NCBI RefSeq assembly: GCF_024124545.1
Contig: NZ_JAMXSF010000027.1
Span: 1 to 46,819, forward strand
Length of the DNA: 46,819 nt
Source: Pseudoalteromonas sp. XMcav2-N
Lineage (GTDB): Bacteria; Pseudomonadota; Gammaproteobacteria; Enterobacterales; Alteromonadaceae
Direction: 5' to 3'
Shown here: positions 33,634 to 41,961 of the stretch, piece by piece
How the letters are laid out: each line of letters begins with the position of its first letter
Position numbering within the stretch: position 1 is the first letter of the stretch
Made by a program: the position numbers and the translations under genes
The notes under the pieces: model-generated
What the model saw: the letters and a program-made list of their open reading frames with translations, nothing else
Told to the model about the DNA's origin: nothing
The model's database searches: none

Positions 33634-34383
33634 CTATTGTGCGTTTGCGATGATCATTTCTTTAGCAACCAACGCCGCAGAAGGGAGAAACATCGTTGAT
33701 ACTATTCGCTTATCGACAATCACAGCATGCTTATCCTTGAGCGTCTGTTTATTTTGCGCGATGGCACCGTTTTTGTTCAGCCGACTTTCGATCAGAAAGG
33801 GCAACAGCGTACCCTGCTTAGCCCAGGATTTCGACTTTTCAGTCGAATTAGGGAAGCCGGCTACTTTTTTGCCTTTAACCAGGAACTCACCGTTCGATAG
33901 CGTGACGTTCGCAATGCCCGCCGCACCATGACCACCAACTCCAACAATACCGCCCGACTCGTAAACTCGTCTGATAATAGACTGTATGCCTGTATTATCT
34001 GCTACGTCGAACATCACCCCATAACCACCACCGATAAAGACGCCCCAGTATTCACTTGGATTGATCTGGGCAGGTGTCAATGAGCGGTTTGCTCGCTCCA
34101 GAAAACCTTCATATTTGATGGTATAACTGCTGATCCCCAACGGATCCATCATAAATTCTACTTTGCCCCCTTTGGGTGAGACGAAATCAACATCAAAACC
34201 ATGGCTCACAAAAATATGATATGGCGGTGCAAATTCCCATAAATTGTTTCTGGCGTCATGCTTTTCAGGGTCTCCCATGTCAACTTCATTCGACACCACA
34301 ACCAGTACTTTCTTATTTGGTTGTGCAACAACATGAGAAGAAATTAGGAACAGGGCCACCAATACAAAGGTTATAATTTTCAT
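33634..34383 (-). CDS. Exported DJ-1/PfpI-family protein lacking the nucleophile Cys
   Basis: 249 residues: signal peptide (MKIITFVLVALFLISSHVVA), then an Hsp31-like DJ-1/PfpI domain with KVLVVVSNEV, NLWEFAPPYHIF, FDVDFVSPKGGK, VFIGGGYGVMFD and the family's elbow region. At the elbow the usual Cys-His-Gly reads Gly151-His152-Gly153 (VGVGGHGAAG), so the catalytic cysteine is missing. The upstream Glu and the His are kept. ATG 34383 with AAGGAAAG is chosen over the longer open frame to 34431. Glyoxalase or peptidase activity of the usual kind is not expected. Confidence 0.82.
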   Translation of the reverse strand: MKIITFVLVALFLISSHVVAQPNKKVLVVVSNEVDMGDPEKHDARNNLWEFAPPYHIFVSHGFDVDFVSPKGGKVEFMMDPLGISSYTIKYEGFLERANRSLTPAQINPSEYWGVFIGGGYGVMFDVADNTGIQSIIRRVYESGGIVGVGGHGAAGIANVTLSNGEFLVKGKKVAGFPNSTEKSKSWAKQGTLLPFLIESRLNKNGAIAQNKQTLKDKHAVIVDKRIVSTMFLPSAALVAKEMIIANAQ

Positions 34384-34658
34384 TTCTTTCCTTAATTTAA
34401 ATGGGTATTTTTTTGATAAGACGCAGAGCATATTGAAAAGGTTTAAACAGATATAAAATTAGCGCTTAAAACAGAAAAGCTATCTATGTCAAAAACTGTC
34501 ACAGTATGAACTATACTAAAAACAGTAATAGTCTGAAATTGCAGATCCACTGGTAACGGATAGCTCCTGGGTCAGGATGACCTGAAGTATCTAGCATTTG
34601 TAGGAGACACCTTGCCAGAGCGCAAGGCGCAGATAGCTAAGGATTTGTTGGCCTGGTT

Positions 34659-34781
34659 ATGGATAAAAAAGATATAACACAACCTTTTTTGCAGGATGAC
34701 CCATTAACGATTAATCCGGGCCTGCCTCTGCCCGTGTTCCCTGTCCCAAACCTTAAACACGGGGGGAAAGCACATGAGTGA
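34659..34781 (+). CDS. Possible 40-residue proline-rich small protein
   Basis: An ATG at 34659 opens a short frame that ends 8 bp inside the next gene (stop 34779-34781). The product begins MDKKDITQPFLQDDP and continues through PGLPLPVFPVP to a basic end. The overlap suggests translational coupling with the gene at 34774. AAGGA lies 14 bases before the ATG, too far for a strong site. Real expression is unproven. Confidence 0.35.
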   Translation: MDKKDITQPFLQDDPLTINPGLPLPVFPVPNLKHGGKAHE

Positions 34782-35298
34782 CCTCCGCCAGCTAGCAAAA
34801 GAAGAAATCATTAAGCAACTTATCGATAAACTTATCTTTGGGCTGATCGCTGCATTGATCGTTTTTGGCGTACAAAAATGCTCTGACATCAGCCGCAAAG
34901 AACAGATAGAAAAAGAAGCCATACTCAGGCTCGACAGTGAGTTTGTGCTGGGCGAAGCTAAGGTATTACAAACTACTTTTTCGGCCTACATTTCATTGCT
35001 TGCCGAGTCAATATCATTAGCGCTTCCGCCAACAGAAGAGACGCAACAGCAGCTATTTCTGTTAAGGGTAAAAATAGAATCCAGCATAGAAGTTCTGTCA
35101 GTGCACAGGCATCAGATCACCGATGAATCCGCGGCTTTTGTTTCAGCAGTAGGATCATTAAACCAAAAGTTTAGAGCGTTTGATGGCAGCAAGACCAATG
35201 AGTACCAGGCTGACCTGAATAGTTTGAAAAGACAGTACGCGACCCTTCTTGGGGTCATTAAAACCTCAGCCATCAATAAATTACCGAGTAACACATAG
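34774..35298 (+). CDS. Membrane-anchored protein of unknown function
   Basis: A 174-residue protein with one N-terminal membrane segment (LIFGLIAALIVFGVQKC, about residues 20-36) followed by a largely helical, charged domain (ISRKEQIEKEAILRLDSEF, then two longer helices). It resembles no family I recognise. GGGGGGAAAG precedes the ATG. The secreted-protein gene follows 19 bp later on the same strand, so they are likely an operon. Confidence 0.65.
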   Translation: MSDLRQLAKEEIIKQLIDKLIFGLIAALIVFGVQKCSDISRKEQIEKEAILRLDSEFVLGEAKVLQTTFSAYISLLAESISLALPPTEETQQQLFLLRVKIESSIEVLSVHRHQITDESAAFVSAVGSLNQKFRAFDGSKTNEYQADLNSLKRQYATLLGVIKTSAINKLPSNT

Positions 35299-35317
35299 TT
35301 AATCAGAGGGAACTCAC

Positions 35318-36496
35318 ATGCATTTAACCATATTTGCTCCAGTTTCAGTGGCGATTGCGTCGCTAATTCCTATACACAGCTTTGCAAATGGCTCAGAAGA
35401 AGCCCATGTGACTCTGTTCGAAACTTTTGGCTTAGCAACCCAAAAAGAAGGCGCCAAGTATAGGGTCGTTACTTTTATACCCAGAACTTTTTTACTGTTT
35501 GACATAGATAAAGAAGAGCCCGATTTAAAAGTTGGAAAGCAATATTTGGCCGCAACAACTCAGGATGGTGTAAGAGTATTTCTCCTTGAACAAGCAGTGT
35601 CAAAAGGGCCTTTCAAAACCGTATATGGCGAACAGGACATTATTTTCAACAAAGCCCATTCTGTGTGCTTTACCATTTTGTGTGATCCACAAGATGATGA
35701 TCAGTCGCTAAAAATTAATGCTGGTGAAGTATTTAGAGCTGAGCCGCTCACTATTGCGGGCACTGAGATATTTAAGCTAGTAGGAAACCGGGGAAACAGA
35801 AACTCAATAGATGAAATTACGGGCTACATAACCAAAGACCAGCTGGAAAAGCTCAATCATAAGTCTGTTGTTACCTATGCAACACTTCGCCACCCCAGGT
35901 ATGGGCATACCAGCACCGAGGCGAAGTCAATAAACACGTCTTGCGGGCAAACAATAAAGCGAGATGACAGGAAAAAAGTGGATAACATCTCTCAAGTGGA
36001 TAAAACCCTTATTGCTGCGTTTGGTGTCGCAACGATAGGGGGTGGTGGCAATCTGCAATTCAAACGTGGCTATGGCGGACCGGGCAAAGAAGTAATTTAC
36101 AAGTTATACGATGTCGTAGACAGGCGGATGGAGCCTAATACTCAAACGACTTATGCCGCACAAATAGTCTATCGCTGTGATGAGTCGGATATATTTGAAA
36201 AAAGGACCTTTATTGAGTCTGTGGCACTCATTAACACCTCAACAAATTCAGCTTATACATTCAAGTCAGAAGGAACCCCGGAAAACCTGCTCGACTATAC
36301 AGGTGCCCCCTATTTGTATAGCGTGAATAATTCCAGGCATTACTTTCAGATAATGGATAAACTGTCGGAACAATTCGAAAGCAGAGCATTAGCTGGATAC
36401 TTTTTAGCGGGCTTTAATCGAAGCTGCAAAGGAAAATATCGCAAACGAGAAAAGATTTGTCAGCACTCGGCATATGAAGGACAGACTGAGAATTAG
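35318..36496 (+). CDS. Secreted protein of unknown function
   Basis: A 392-residue protein with a short signal-like start (cleavage probably after SFANG or nearby) and a mature part with four or more cysteines (VCFTILCDP, SINTSCGQ, VYRCDESD, FNRSCKGK, KICQHS). A Gly-rich turn (TIGGGGNLQFKRGYGGPGK) lies in the middle. No family was recognised. AGAGGGAA precedes the ATG. It forms a probable operon with the membrane protein upstream; the cysteine pairs fit a disulfide-stabilised periplasmic protein. Confidence 0.65.
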   Translation: MHLTIFAPVSVAIASLIPIHSFANGSEEAHVTLFETFGLATQKEGAKYRVVTFIPRTFLLFDIDKEEPDLKVGKQYLAATTQDGVRVFLLEQAVSKGPFKTVYGEQDIIFNKAHSVCFTILCDPQDDDQSLKINAGEVFRAEPLTIAGTEIFKLVGNRGNRNSIDEITGYITKDQLEKLNHKSVVTYATLRHPRYGHTSTEAKSINTSCGQTIKRDDRKKVDNISQVDKTLIAAFGVATIGGGGNLQFKRGYGGPGKEVIYKLYDVVDRRMEPNTQTTYAAQIVYRCDESDIFEKRTFIESVALINTSTNSAYTFKSEGTPENLLDYTGAPYLYSVNNSRHYFQIMDKLSEQFESRALAGYFLAGFNRSCKGKYRKREKICQHSAYEGQTEN

Positions 36497-36547
36497 CTTA
36501 ATGACTCAGGTTAAGAGATCTGAATAACAAGGAGAGCCTCGCAAATA

Positions 36548-36628
36548 ATACCAATTCGCATAATCAATTAGCCAATCTTGAGGCGAGTAACTCTCCCCAA
36601 TTGGTTAAGTACTAGTGTGGATTGGTAT
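36548..36628. mobile_element. MITE-like 81-bp element
   Basis: The ends ATACCAAT (36548-36555) and ATTGGTAT (36621-36628) are perfect 8-bp inverted repeats, and the interior also holds CCAATC/CCAATTGG blocks that can pair. Short elements beginning with ATACCAAT are frequent, as I recall, between genes in Pseudoalteromonas and Shewanella. No second copy was noticed in this window. No obvious target duplication was found. Confidence 0.45.
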
Positions 36629-36667
36629 AAACAGGCCTCCTGCAAGTTTGCTACGCTGACTTTTGCG

Positions 36668-37075
36668 TTATCGTTGCACCAAGCTAAACCAGTTCCCGGA
36701 GTTGTCCAGCGCCATCGCCTCGATACCGTAAAGCTGCTCTGTTGGTGGCTGGATAAACGCCACGCCTTTGGCCACCAGTTCTTCGTAGGTTTTTTGGCAG
36801 TTTTCGGTTTCGAACACACCCGCCCCAAATGCGCCCTCTGCAATTAAACCGCGTATTTTTTCGGCAGCATCTTGGCTGAACATTGGGCCTTCCTTGGGCT
36901 CAGCCAATACCAGCTGAAGCTGTGGCTTAGATTTCGGGTAAACAGTGAGCCATCGAAAGTCCCCTTCCACTTTCATATCGTCACCCACCTCAAACCCGAG
37001 TTTATTTTTATAAAAATCAAGCGCTTCGTCCTGATTTAGTACATATACTGTGGCATGCGCTATAGATGTGATCAT
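36668..37075 (-). CDS. VOC-family protein (non-canonical metal site)
   Basis: A 135-residue glyoxalase-fold protein: IAHATVYVLNQDEALDFYKN, KPQLQLVLAEP and ENCQKTYEELVAKGVAF are the paired modules. Of the four usual metal ligands only the first His is clear; the second-module His (GAGVFETE) and the last Glu (GNWFSLVQR) are absent, so it may bind ligands without metal chemistry. ATG 37075 with AGGAAATAGGAAA is the start. It follows the AraC gene on the same strand, a pairing often seen for bleomycin-resistance-like VOC proteins. Confidence 0.8.
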   Translation of the reverse strand: MITSIAHATVYVLNQDEALDFYKNKLGFEVGDDMKVEGDFRWLTVYPKSKPQLQLVLAEPKEGPMFSQDAAEKIRGLIAEGAFGAGVFETENCQKTYEELVAKGVAFIQPPTEQLYGIEAMALDNSGNWFSLVQR

Positions 37076-37146
37076 TTTCCTATTTCCTGTAGTTGATTTA
37101 TCTTTATTGTATAGAAACAATCAAAAAGATATTTCTCCAATATTGC

Positions 37147-37566
37147 TCACTTTGTCAGCTTACCCAAAAAGTGATAGGCATAACATGCCGGTATAGCTTG
37201 CGCGGGGAAGCGATAAGCCTCTGAAGACAAAGCCCAAAGCTTACGGCGATAGGAAGTCGGTGCCATACCCACTTGCTTTGCAAACAACGAAGAGAAGCTA
37301 CCAAGACTTGCGTATCCAACCTGTTCGCAAACCTCGGAAACACTCAGGTTTTCGGTAATGAGCATTTTCTTAGCTTGTTCGATTCTAAGCCGGACCAGAA
37401 ACTCATTGGGGGTTTCTCCATACATTTCCTTGAACACACGCAAAAAGTGATAAGGAGACATGTATGAACTCTTGGCGATATCGGATAGACAGAGCTGCCC
37501 CTGAAAATGATCTGCAATATAGTCCCTGCCAGCATTCAATTTTTTAATTTTGTTGTGTGTTGCCAT
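37147..37566 (-). CDS. AraC-family regulator, DNA-binding domain only
   Basis: 139 residues that hold just the double helix-turn-helix of AraC proteins: LCLSDIAKSSYMSPYHFLRV and LSVSEVCEQVGYASLGSFSS with FAKQVGMAPTSYRR. There is no ligand domain, as in SoxS- or MarA-sized members; a tail of about 30 residues follows the second motif. It is followed by the VOC gene 71 bp downstream, which it may control. Confidence 0.88.
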   Translation of the reverse strand: MATHNKIKKLNAGRDYIADHFQGQLCLSDIAKSSYMSPYHFLRVFKEMYGETPNEFLVRLRIEQAKKMLITENLSVSEVCEQVGYASLGSFSSLFAKQVGMAPTSYRRKLWALSSEAYRFPAQAIPACYAYHFLGKLTK

Positions 37567-37658
37567 AAAATATACCTGTCAGTCCATGTAGATAAGAAGC
37601 CAGACTGCCCTATCGTTTCATCTCTGATTTTTGTGTAAAAACACCTATAAAACCTAAT

Positions 37659-38063
37659 TTATATAATGCCCCTGTCAATGCAAAGCACGCCCCACATCGC
37701 CAATACCGCAACAAAGTTAATAGTAAACACAATGCCCCGCATCCTGACATTAGATGTAAAGACTTGAACGCAGCTATGGACAAAGCGACCAAGGACGAAG
37801 CCCCATGCCAGGTATACCTGAATTGGATTAATGGCTTCACCTGTAAAAATTAAGGCTAAACAAACAACATAGAAAAATATTGGCCATTCAAATTGGTTGC
37901 TGAGATTGGCACTGATCCTGGGCTGAATATCTTCGAAAGGGTTTGTGCCATCTTGCCTGGAACCCAGACCCCAAACAGCAGGTGCTCTGGCAACCGTTAA
38001 GAGTACATAAAGTACTGCACACAACAAAATGTGCATAAGCATTGGTGTTAAAAGCGCATCCAT
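37659..38063 (-). CDS. MAPEG-family membrane protein
   Basis: A 134-residue protein with four membrane segments (MLMHILLCAVLYVLLTVAR, WPIFFYVVCLALIFTG, VYLAWGFVLGRFVHSCVQV, GIVFTINFVAVLAMWGVLC). RISANLSNQFEWPIFFYV and LGRFVHSCVQV match the MAPEG pattern (glutathione- or eicosanoid-linked enzymes in animals, unknown role in bacteria). GAGGGA precedes the ATG. A small membrane frame lies directly upstream. Confidence 0.8.
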   Translation of the reverse strand: MDALLTPMLMHILLCAVLYVLLTVARAPAVWGLGSRQDGTNPFEDIQPRISANLSNQFEWPIFFYVVCLALIFTGEAINPIQVYLAWGFVLGRFVHSCVQVFTSNVRMRGIVFTINFVAVLAMWGVLCIDRGII

Positions 38064-38078
38064 TTTTAGTTCCCTCGG

Positions 38079-38267
38079 TCAGCTCACATTCAATATGAGC
38101 ATTCTTTGTATATCTGACAGCGAAAAGGCCAGGCACATAAAAGCGCCGGCAAACACTGCAACCCCTGCTATGTTCCACACACATAATACAACATACACAA
38201 TGTCCAAAGCGGTAATAGAAACGCTAACAAGCTTTGAGCTTTTGAACCTGAAAGTCGATTTAAACAC
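38079..38267 (-). CDS. Possible small membrane protein
   Basis: A GTG-started frame of 62 residues with a basic start (FKSTFRFKSSKL) and two hydrophobic stretches (ITALDIVYVVLCVWNIAG and AVFAGAFMCLAFSL). No RBS was found. The stop is 15 bp before the MAPEG ATG and overlaps its leader. Membrane-like composition makes it plausible, but coding is not established. Confidence 0.3.
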   Translation of the reverse strand: MFKSTFRFKSSKLVSVSITALDIVYVVLCVWNIAGVAVFAGAFMCLAFSLSDIQRMLILNVS

Positions 38268-38490
38268 AAAATACGAGTGCGGGAGATAAAATTATAGAGA
38301 TGCTCTGCGCTAAAAACCTTAAAAACGGCACCTGTCACCTATGCCCAAACAAGTTGTTTTGAGTTAATAACAAACACATAAACCACCAGCATCGAAACAC
38401 TAATATCCGAAACCACCTAGCTCGAAACTATTCTATACGACAGGATTCCCAGACCCTGGCATAAACCTAACACTCTTTTCCTATGATGGA

Positions 38491-38841
38491 TTACGACTGA
38501 TCCTTTATTGGTGGCAATCCAAGCTTATTCTTCAGATGGGAGAATTGCTGTTTGGTAAAAGGACCGAATACAAACTCATTGTGCTCTGCAAACTTATGAT
38601 CATTGACCTTATCTATATAAAAGTACGAGCAAGTGCCTTTTGGGCAAGCATACACCGAAATATATTTAGAGTTTGATGAAATAAGCTTTGGCTCATCCAA
38701 CCGACCGATAAAGCCGCCACCACCCAGCGAGTAACCTAGCGTGTTAGTACCATCGATATAGTAAACTTCATATGGCGCCTCTTCCCAACTTGGAGAACAA
38801 CCGATAATAAATAATAACGCCAAAATTAAAATTACTTTCAA
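38491..38841 (-). CDS. Small lipoprotein of unknown function
   Basis: 116 residues: signal peptide KVILILALLFIIGC with lipobox FIIGC (Cys 15), then a soluble domain with CPKGTC. The start is TTG at 38841, supported by GGAGGGAG at proper distance. The first member (by position, left end) of the minus-strand small-gene array. It lacks recognisable relatives here. Confidence 0.6.
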   Translation of the reverse strand: MKVILILALLFIIGCSPSWEEAPYEVYYIDGTNTLGYSLGGGGFIGRLDEPKLISSNSKYISVYACPKGTCSYFYIDKVNDHKFAEHNEFVFGPFTKQQFSHLKNKLGLPPIKDQS

Positions 38842-39161
38842 ATATCTCCCTCCATGTTAACCCCCTGAGGGCTTACCTGATATGCCCGGAAACTACTGTC
38901 CTTACCGGCCATTCTTAATACTTTTAACTATGTCAGGCTCTCGCGAGCACTAAACCAACCTGAATCACGTTGTGGGTTACAACCCACATTCTGGCATTCC
39001 CCGAAAGGTCCATTACAACGTCGCAGTTGATACCTCGCAATGGCATGTCACTAGCAAAAACCACATAACTCAAACTTGTAGCATTTTGAAAAAACCAACG
39101 CTCGAGCATAGCAACAACTTAGTAAAGCACTAACATGGCCACTATCCCCTTGTATACAAGC
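38842..39161. other. Array intergenic region with diverged repeat
   Basis: 320 bp between two array genes. CCACATAACTCAAACTTG at 39061 and CTCGAGCATAGCAAC at 39101 resemble, loosely, the box B and box A ends of the repeat at 41962-42082. No gene was recognised. Confidence 0.35.
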
Positions 39162-39488
39162 TTATTGGTGCACTAACAGGTTTAAAATTGCCAATACCAG
39201 GACAATTAAAGAAATACTGTATAACAGCGGCCAGGGCCTAGGCTCCAAAAAGTTTGGATTTGGTTTATATTTTGAATTCCGATAAGCACTGAAAACCTTT
39301 GAAATTGATGAAGAAACAATGAACAGCAATGATTTAATGTTTTCTAAAAACCAATCAAAACCACTTTTTGAAAAGCCACTATAGATAGTACCTGATAACA
39401 AAATAGCAGAAATACCTAAAAAAGCTACAATGATATACTTTTCTTTGTGCTCTTTAACAGGTGTACCGCAAACAGGACATACATTCAA
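39162..39488 (-). CDS. Small zinc-knuckle membrane protein
   Basis: 108 residues. The N-terminus has CPVCGTPVKEHKEK, one CxxC half of a zinc ribbon, then a membrane segment (IIVAFLGISAILLSGTIYSG), a central region and a second segment at the end (LLYSISLIVLVLAILNLLV). The start codon is uncertain: TTG at 39488 is the only in-frame candidate after an upstream stop, and GAGG is too close to it. Box B of the array repeat (39501-39511) stands just 12 bases before it. Confidence 0.5.
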   Translation of the reverse strand: MNVCPVCGTPVKEHKEKYIIVAFLGISAILLSGTIYSGFSKSGFDWFLENIKSLLFIVSSSISKVFSAYRNSKYKPNPNFLEPRPWPLLYSISLIVLVLAILNLLVHQ

Positions 39489-39604
39489 ACCTCAACCGGG
39501 TTAACAACACCCTGCTCCGAGGGGCCGACAGATATTTGTCTTTTAGTTCAGATAGAAAGACAAGTAAATTTGAAAAGCACCGGGAACGCGTCACCCAAGG
39601 AGAT

Positions 39605-39632
39605 TTAGCGATTGACGCCATAGCCTCTTGTC
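39605..39632. repeat. Box C, copy 1 (after the 39650 stop)
   Basis: TTAGCGATTGACGCCATAGC and following CTCTTGTC; 18 bp beyond the stop of the gene at 39650-40012. Together with TAACAACACC at 39502 it bounds a 131-bp interval, close to the size of vibrio attC sites. Confidence 0.5.
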
Positions 39633-39649
39633 ATTTTTACGGGCCTAGC

Positions 39650-40012
39650 TTAATTCATCACCTCACTCAGTGTAAAACTTTCGCAAAGATTACCGCTTAA
39701 CTGGATAGTCAAATATAGCCCCGGCCTTTTCCACTTAAGAAGAGGTACAAATACCCTTATCTCACTTTTATCAATGCCAGAGTACTTAGCCCTGATAACA
39801 CCTTTATTGTTTGCGTTCAAAAACTCATTGAATAGTATTTCATCGCCTGATGTGTATTTGCATTCACTTTTGCCGGGAGAGTAGTTTCGAACACTCTCCA
39901 TAATGTACTGAAGATAAAAGAAATCGACGTCTAACGCTGACCCTTTGGAGTGGGCATTTAGAGAAACAAAAAGTAATACTGAAATAATTAACTTAGTCAC
40001 CAGCCCACCCAA
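39650..40012 (-). CDS. Small secreted protein of unknown function
   Basis: 120 residues from TTG 40012 (GAGGGGG in front) or 116 from GTG 40000. Signal peptide TKLIISVLLFVSLNAHS, mature part of about 100 residues with two cysteines (ECKYTSG and LCESF). No family recognised. Box C copy 1 directly follows its stop codon. Confidence 0.55.
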   Translation of the reverse strand: MGGLVTKLIISVLLFVSLNAHSKGSALDVDFFYLQYIMESVRNYSPGKSECKYTSGDEILFNEFLNANNKGVIRAKYSGIDKSEIRVFVPLLKWKRPGLYLTIQLSGNLCESFTLSEVMN

Positions 40013-40108
40013 ATAACCCCCTCACCAGAGCAATTCCCAGAGTTTATAATTAAAGTCAATATGATAGCCACACATGGTGTTGCCTGCTCCAATTTATTTT
40101 GCCAACAG

Positions 40109-40208
40109 ATAACAACTCCGAATGTGATACACCCAGCCTGCACGATGTGCTCTTGCAAATACTGCTCTTCAATTCATCAGTGCTGGCAACCTAAACTTGC
40201 TCGATGGC
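40109..40208. repeat. Array repeat, boxes B and A (copy 3)
   Basis: ATAACAACTCC starts at 40109, CACGATGTGCTC at 40141 and box A (CAGTGCTGGCAACCTAAACT and following TGCTCGAT) at 40178-40205. It lies 96 bp before the start of the gene at 39650-40012. Confidence 0.6.
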
Positions 40209-40339
40209 TGCCAAACATGAATATTTTACTACCCGGGACAACCTCAAATTGTCTCAACAGGTTGTGTACAAAGAGTAGCCGTTACCTTAAACCCAACTTT
40301 AAGAAGCGGTGCAATGTACAAAGCGGCAGGCTTAGAAGT

Positions 40340-40367
40340 TTAGCTATTGGCGTCATGCCTTCTTGAT
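40340..40367. repeat. Box C, copy 2 (after the 40372 stop)
   Basis: TTAGCTATTGGCGTCATGCC and following TTCTTGAT, 4 bp beyond the stop of the gene at 40372-40719. Confidence 0.5.
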
Positions 40368-40371
40368 ATAG

Positions 40372-40719
40372 TTACTCACCACTTGACTCTATTTTGTAGT
40401 ACCCTTCATTGGTAACAATGCCTGAGAATTCAATAAATTGAAACAAAACAATAAGAATAAAAAAGACAGCAAAGGCAATGCTTGTTTTTTTAAGGGCATT
40501 GTAATAGTGACTTCTAAAATTTTGCGCCGATTTGAAATATAGACAGGCAGACAATAAGAAAGGCGCTAACATTATAAATATCAAGCCAGACACAAAGAAG
40601 CTAGTTAAATGATCTTCGTAATAATATGGTATAATTTTATCCCACAGCATTGAAAAAGAAATGAAATATATTGTTACTGACAACAACGTTGTGCCAATTG
40701 ACATTAAAATCATTTTCAT
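40372..40719 (-). CDS. Small membrane protein of unknown function
   Basis: 115 residues with three membrane segments (MSIGTTLLSVTIYFISFSML, LTSFFVSGLIFIMLAPFLLS, TSIAFAVFFILIVLFQFI) and a short polar tail. No family recognised. The RBS is weak (GGATT). Box C copy 2 is next to the stop. Confidence 0.55.
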   Translation of the reverse strand: MKMILMSIGTTLLSVTIYFISFSMLWDKIIPYYYEDHLTSFFVSGLIFIMLAPFLLSACLYFKSAQNFRSHYYNALKKTSIAFAVFFILIVLFQFIEFSGIVTNEGYYKIESSGE

Positions 40720-40752
40720 CTGCTAAATCCAGGGCTGACATAAATATTTGCT

Positions 40753-40788
40753 AGCCCGTGTCGATTACGGGCTTAGATTTTTTAATAA
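40753..40788 (+). terminator. Plus-strand terminator inside the minus-strand array
   Basis: AGCCCGT (40753-40759) pairs with ACGGGCT (40767-40773), followed by TAGATTTTTTAATAAAG. The T-run is on the plus strand, opposite to all genes around it, so it would end an antisense transcript. Confidence 0.6.
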
Positions 40789-40842
40789 AGGGTTGTGATA
40801 CTGAAAAGCTAGCATGGCCAGTATGTGTCGGTGCCCAGTAAC

Positions 40843-41307
40843 TTACTCATTTTTAGTATTATTGACATCTACATCCTTCCATATGGTTGGCGATAGGTAG
40901 GCATAGATAACACCAATCACATACAACGGTACTACTGGTCCAACAAAAAAGACGACATAAATAAGACCACTATAGAAATCTACCTTTTCTATGTAATCAA
41001 TAGCCAAACGCAGCTCATCTAAGACAGCAATGACTATCCATATTTTCCAAAATATATTGGGCAATACTCGTATTTTAAAAACATAAAATACGGCGGAGAA
41101 GTAAACTGGAATATTTATGCTAAGTACTATCAGTTCATAAGTGGTTGAATTGAAGAAAGACCAGTAATACAAGTCTATGTAATCTACTATTTTCCACCAA
41201 AGATAAAAGTTGACAGGTATTAACAACCACAAACTACGGTCATAAGATTCCGTTCGGCCATTCCCAGTCTCTGAATTACTTACCTGAGGTTGGTATTTTC
41301 TATCCAT
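40843..41307 (-). CDS. Small four-segment membrane protein
   Basis: 154 residues. A polar start of about 24 residues is followed by four hydrophobic segments (LWLLIPVNFYLWWKIV, LIVLSINIPVYFSAVFYVF, IFWKIWIVIAVLDEL and GLIYVVFFVGPVVPLYVIGV) and a charged end. Rich in aromatic residues; no family recognised. ATG 41307 with AGGGTGGAG is chosen over a GTG three codons earlier. Confidence 0.6.
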   Translation of the reverse strand: MDRKYQPQVSNSETGNGRTESYDRSLWLLIPVNFYLWWKIVDYIDLYYWSFFNSTTYELIVLSINIPVYFSAVFYVFKIRVLPNIFWKIWIVIAVLDELRLAIDYIEKVDFYSGLIYVVFFVGPVVPLYVIGVIYAYLSPTIWKDVDVNNTKNE

Positions 41308-41400
41308 AAACTCCACCCTTTTCCGTTAATAAGCAGGTTACATTCAGCGAAGAAAGAACACTGCCAGCTTTTTTAATTATCAACTAGCCTTTTATAAACG

Positions 41401-41856
41401 CTACTGCATCAGATGATCCGATAAAAACCTAATATGGTTAATCTTCACACCAAGCTCATCTGTATGGACCAATACGATTTTCGCATGTGCCAATCCTGTC
41501 GTAAAGCTCAATGGAACCATATAAACTACCGTAGACTTAGTATTACCACTGAATGAGGTAACAGAGCTCATATTCTCTAGGCTTAGCTCACCTATACTTT
41601 CTAAGCTACCTAGTGAAGACATTTTGCTTAAGTAAAGTTCCCACTGCTCAGGTGTTATTGAGTTATAAGCTTCGTCCGTCATTAAGCGTTTAAAAATAGC
41701 TTTATCCCACTTGGCTATTTCCGACATATTTTGTTCTATAAACGGTATAAAAGTCTCACTAGGCTCAGCTTTATTGATAGTTGTAATCACGGCAACAGCT
41801 ATAAAGAACAAGAATATACTTAAAAAACCAAAGCCAATGTATTTTAAAATTTTCAC
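41401..41856 (-). CDS. Membrane-anchored small protein of unknown function
   Basis: 151 residues from GTG 41856 (GAGG at good distance). One N-terminal segment (YIGFGFLSIFLFFIAVAVIT) anchors an exported domain with a Ser-rich middle (SKMSSLGSLESIGELSLENM) and ILVHTDELGVKINHIRFL-like strands near the end. Shape resembles a small DUF4019/NTF2-like stress domain, but this is not certain. Confidence 0.55.
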   Translation of the reverse strand: MKILKYIGFGFLSIFLFFIAVAVITTINKAEPSETFIPFIEQNMSEIAKWDKAIFKRLMTDEAYNSITPEQWELYLSKMSSLGSLESIGELSLENMSSVTSFSGNTKSTVVYMVPLSFTTGLAHAKIVLVHTDELGVKINHIRFLSDHLMQ

Positions 41857-41961
41857 TCATACCTCACAGTAACGTAACGCTTAAAGCTGAGAAGTGCTAG
41901 ACGTTTGCCAATCACTATCACAGAATCACACAGCATTGTTTGACCATGACAAACCAGCCAC

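Larger units (their letters stand above)
40013..40371. other. Array intergenic region, 359 bp
   Basis: Holds repeat boxes B and A (40109-40208), about 130 bp of unassigned sequence, and box C copy 2 at its right end. Plus-strand open frames here show no coding features. Confidence 0.5.

Noticed and set aside
40061..40366. 101-codon plus-strand frame in an array gap
   Set aside because: Overlaps the repeat boxes, is Cys/Leu/Asn-rich without any pattern, and has no RBS.
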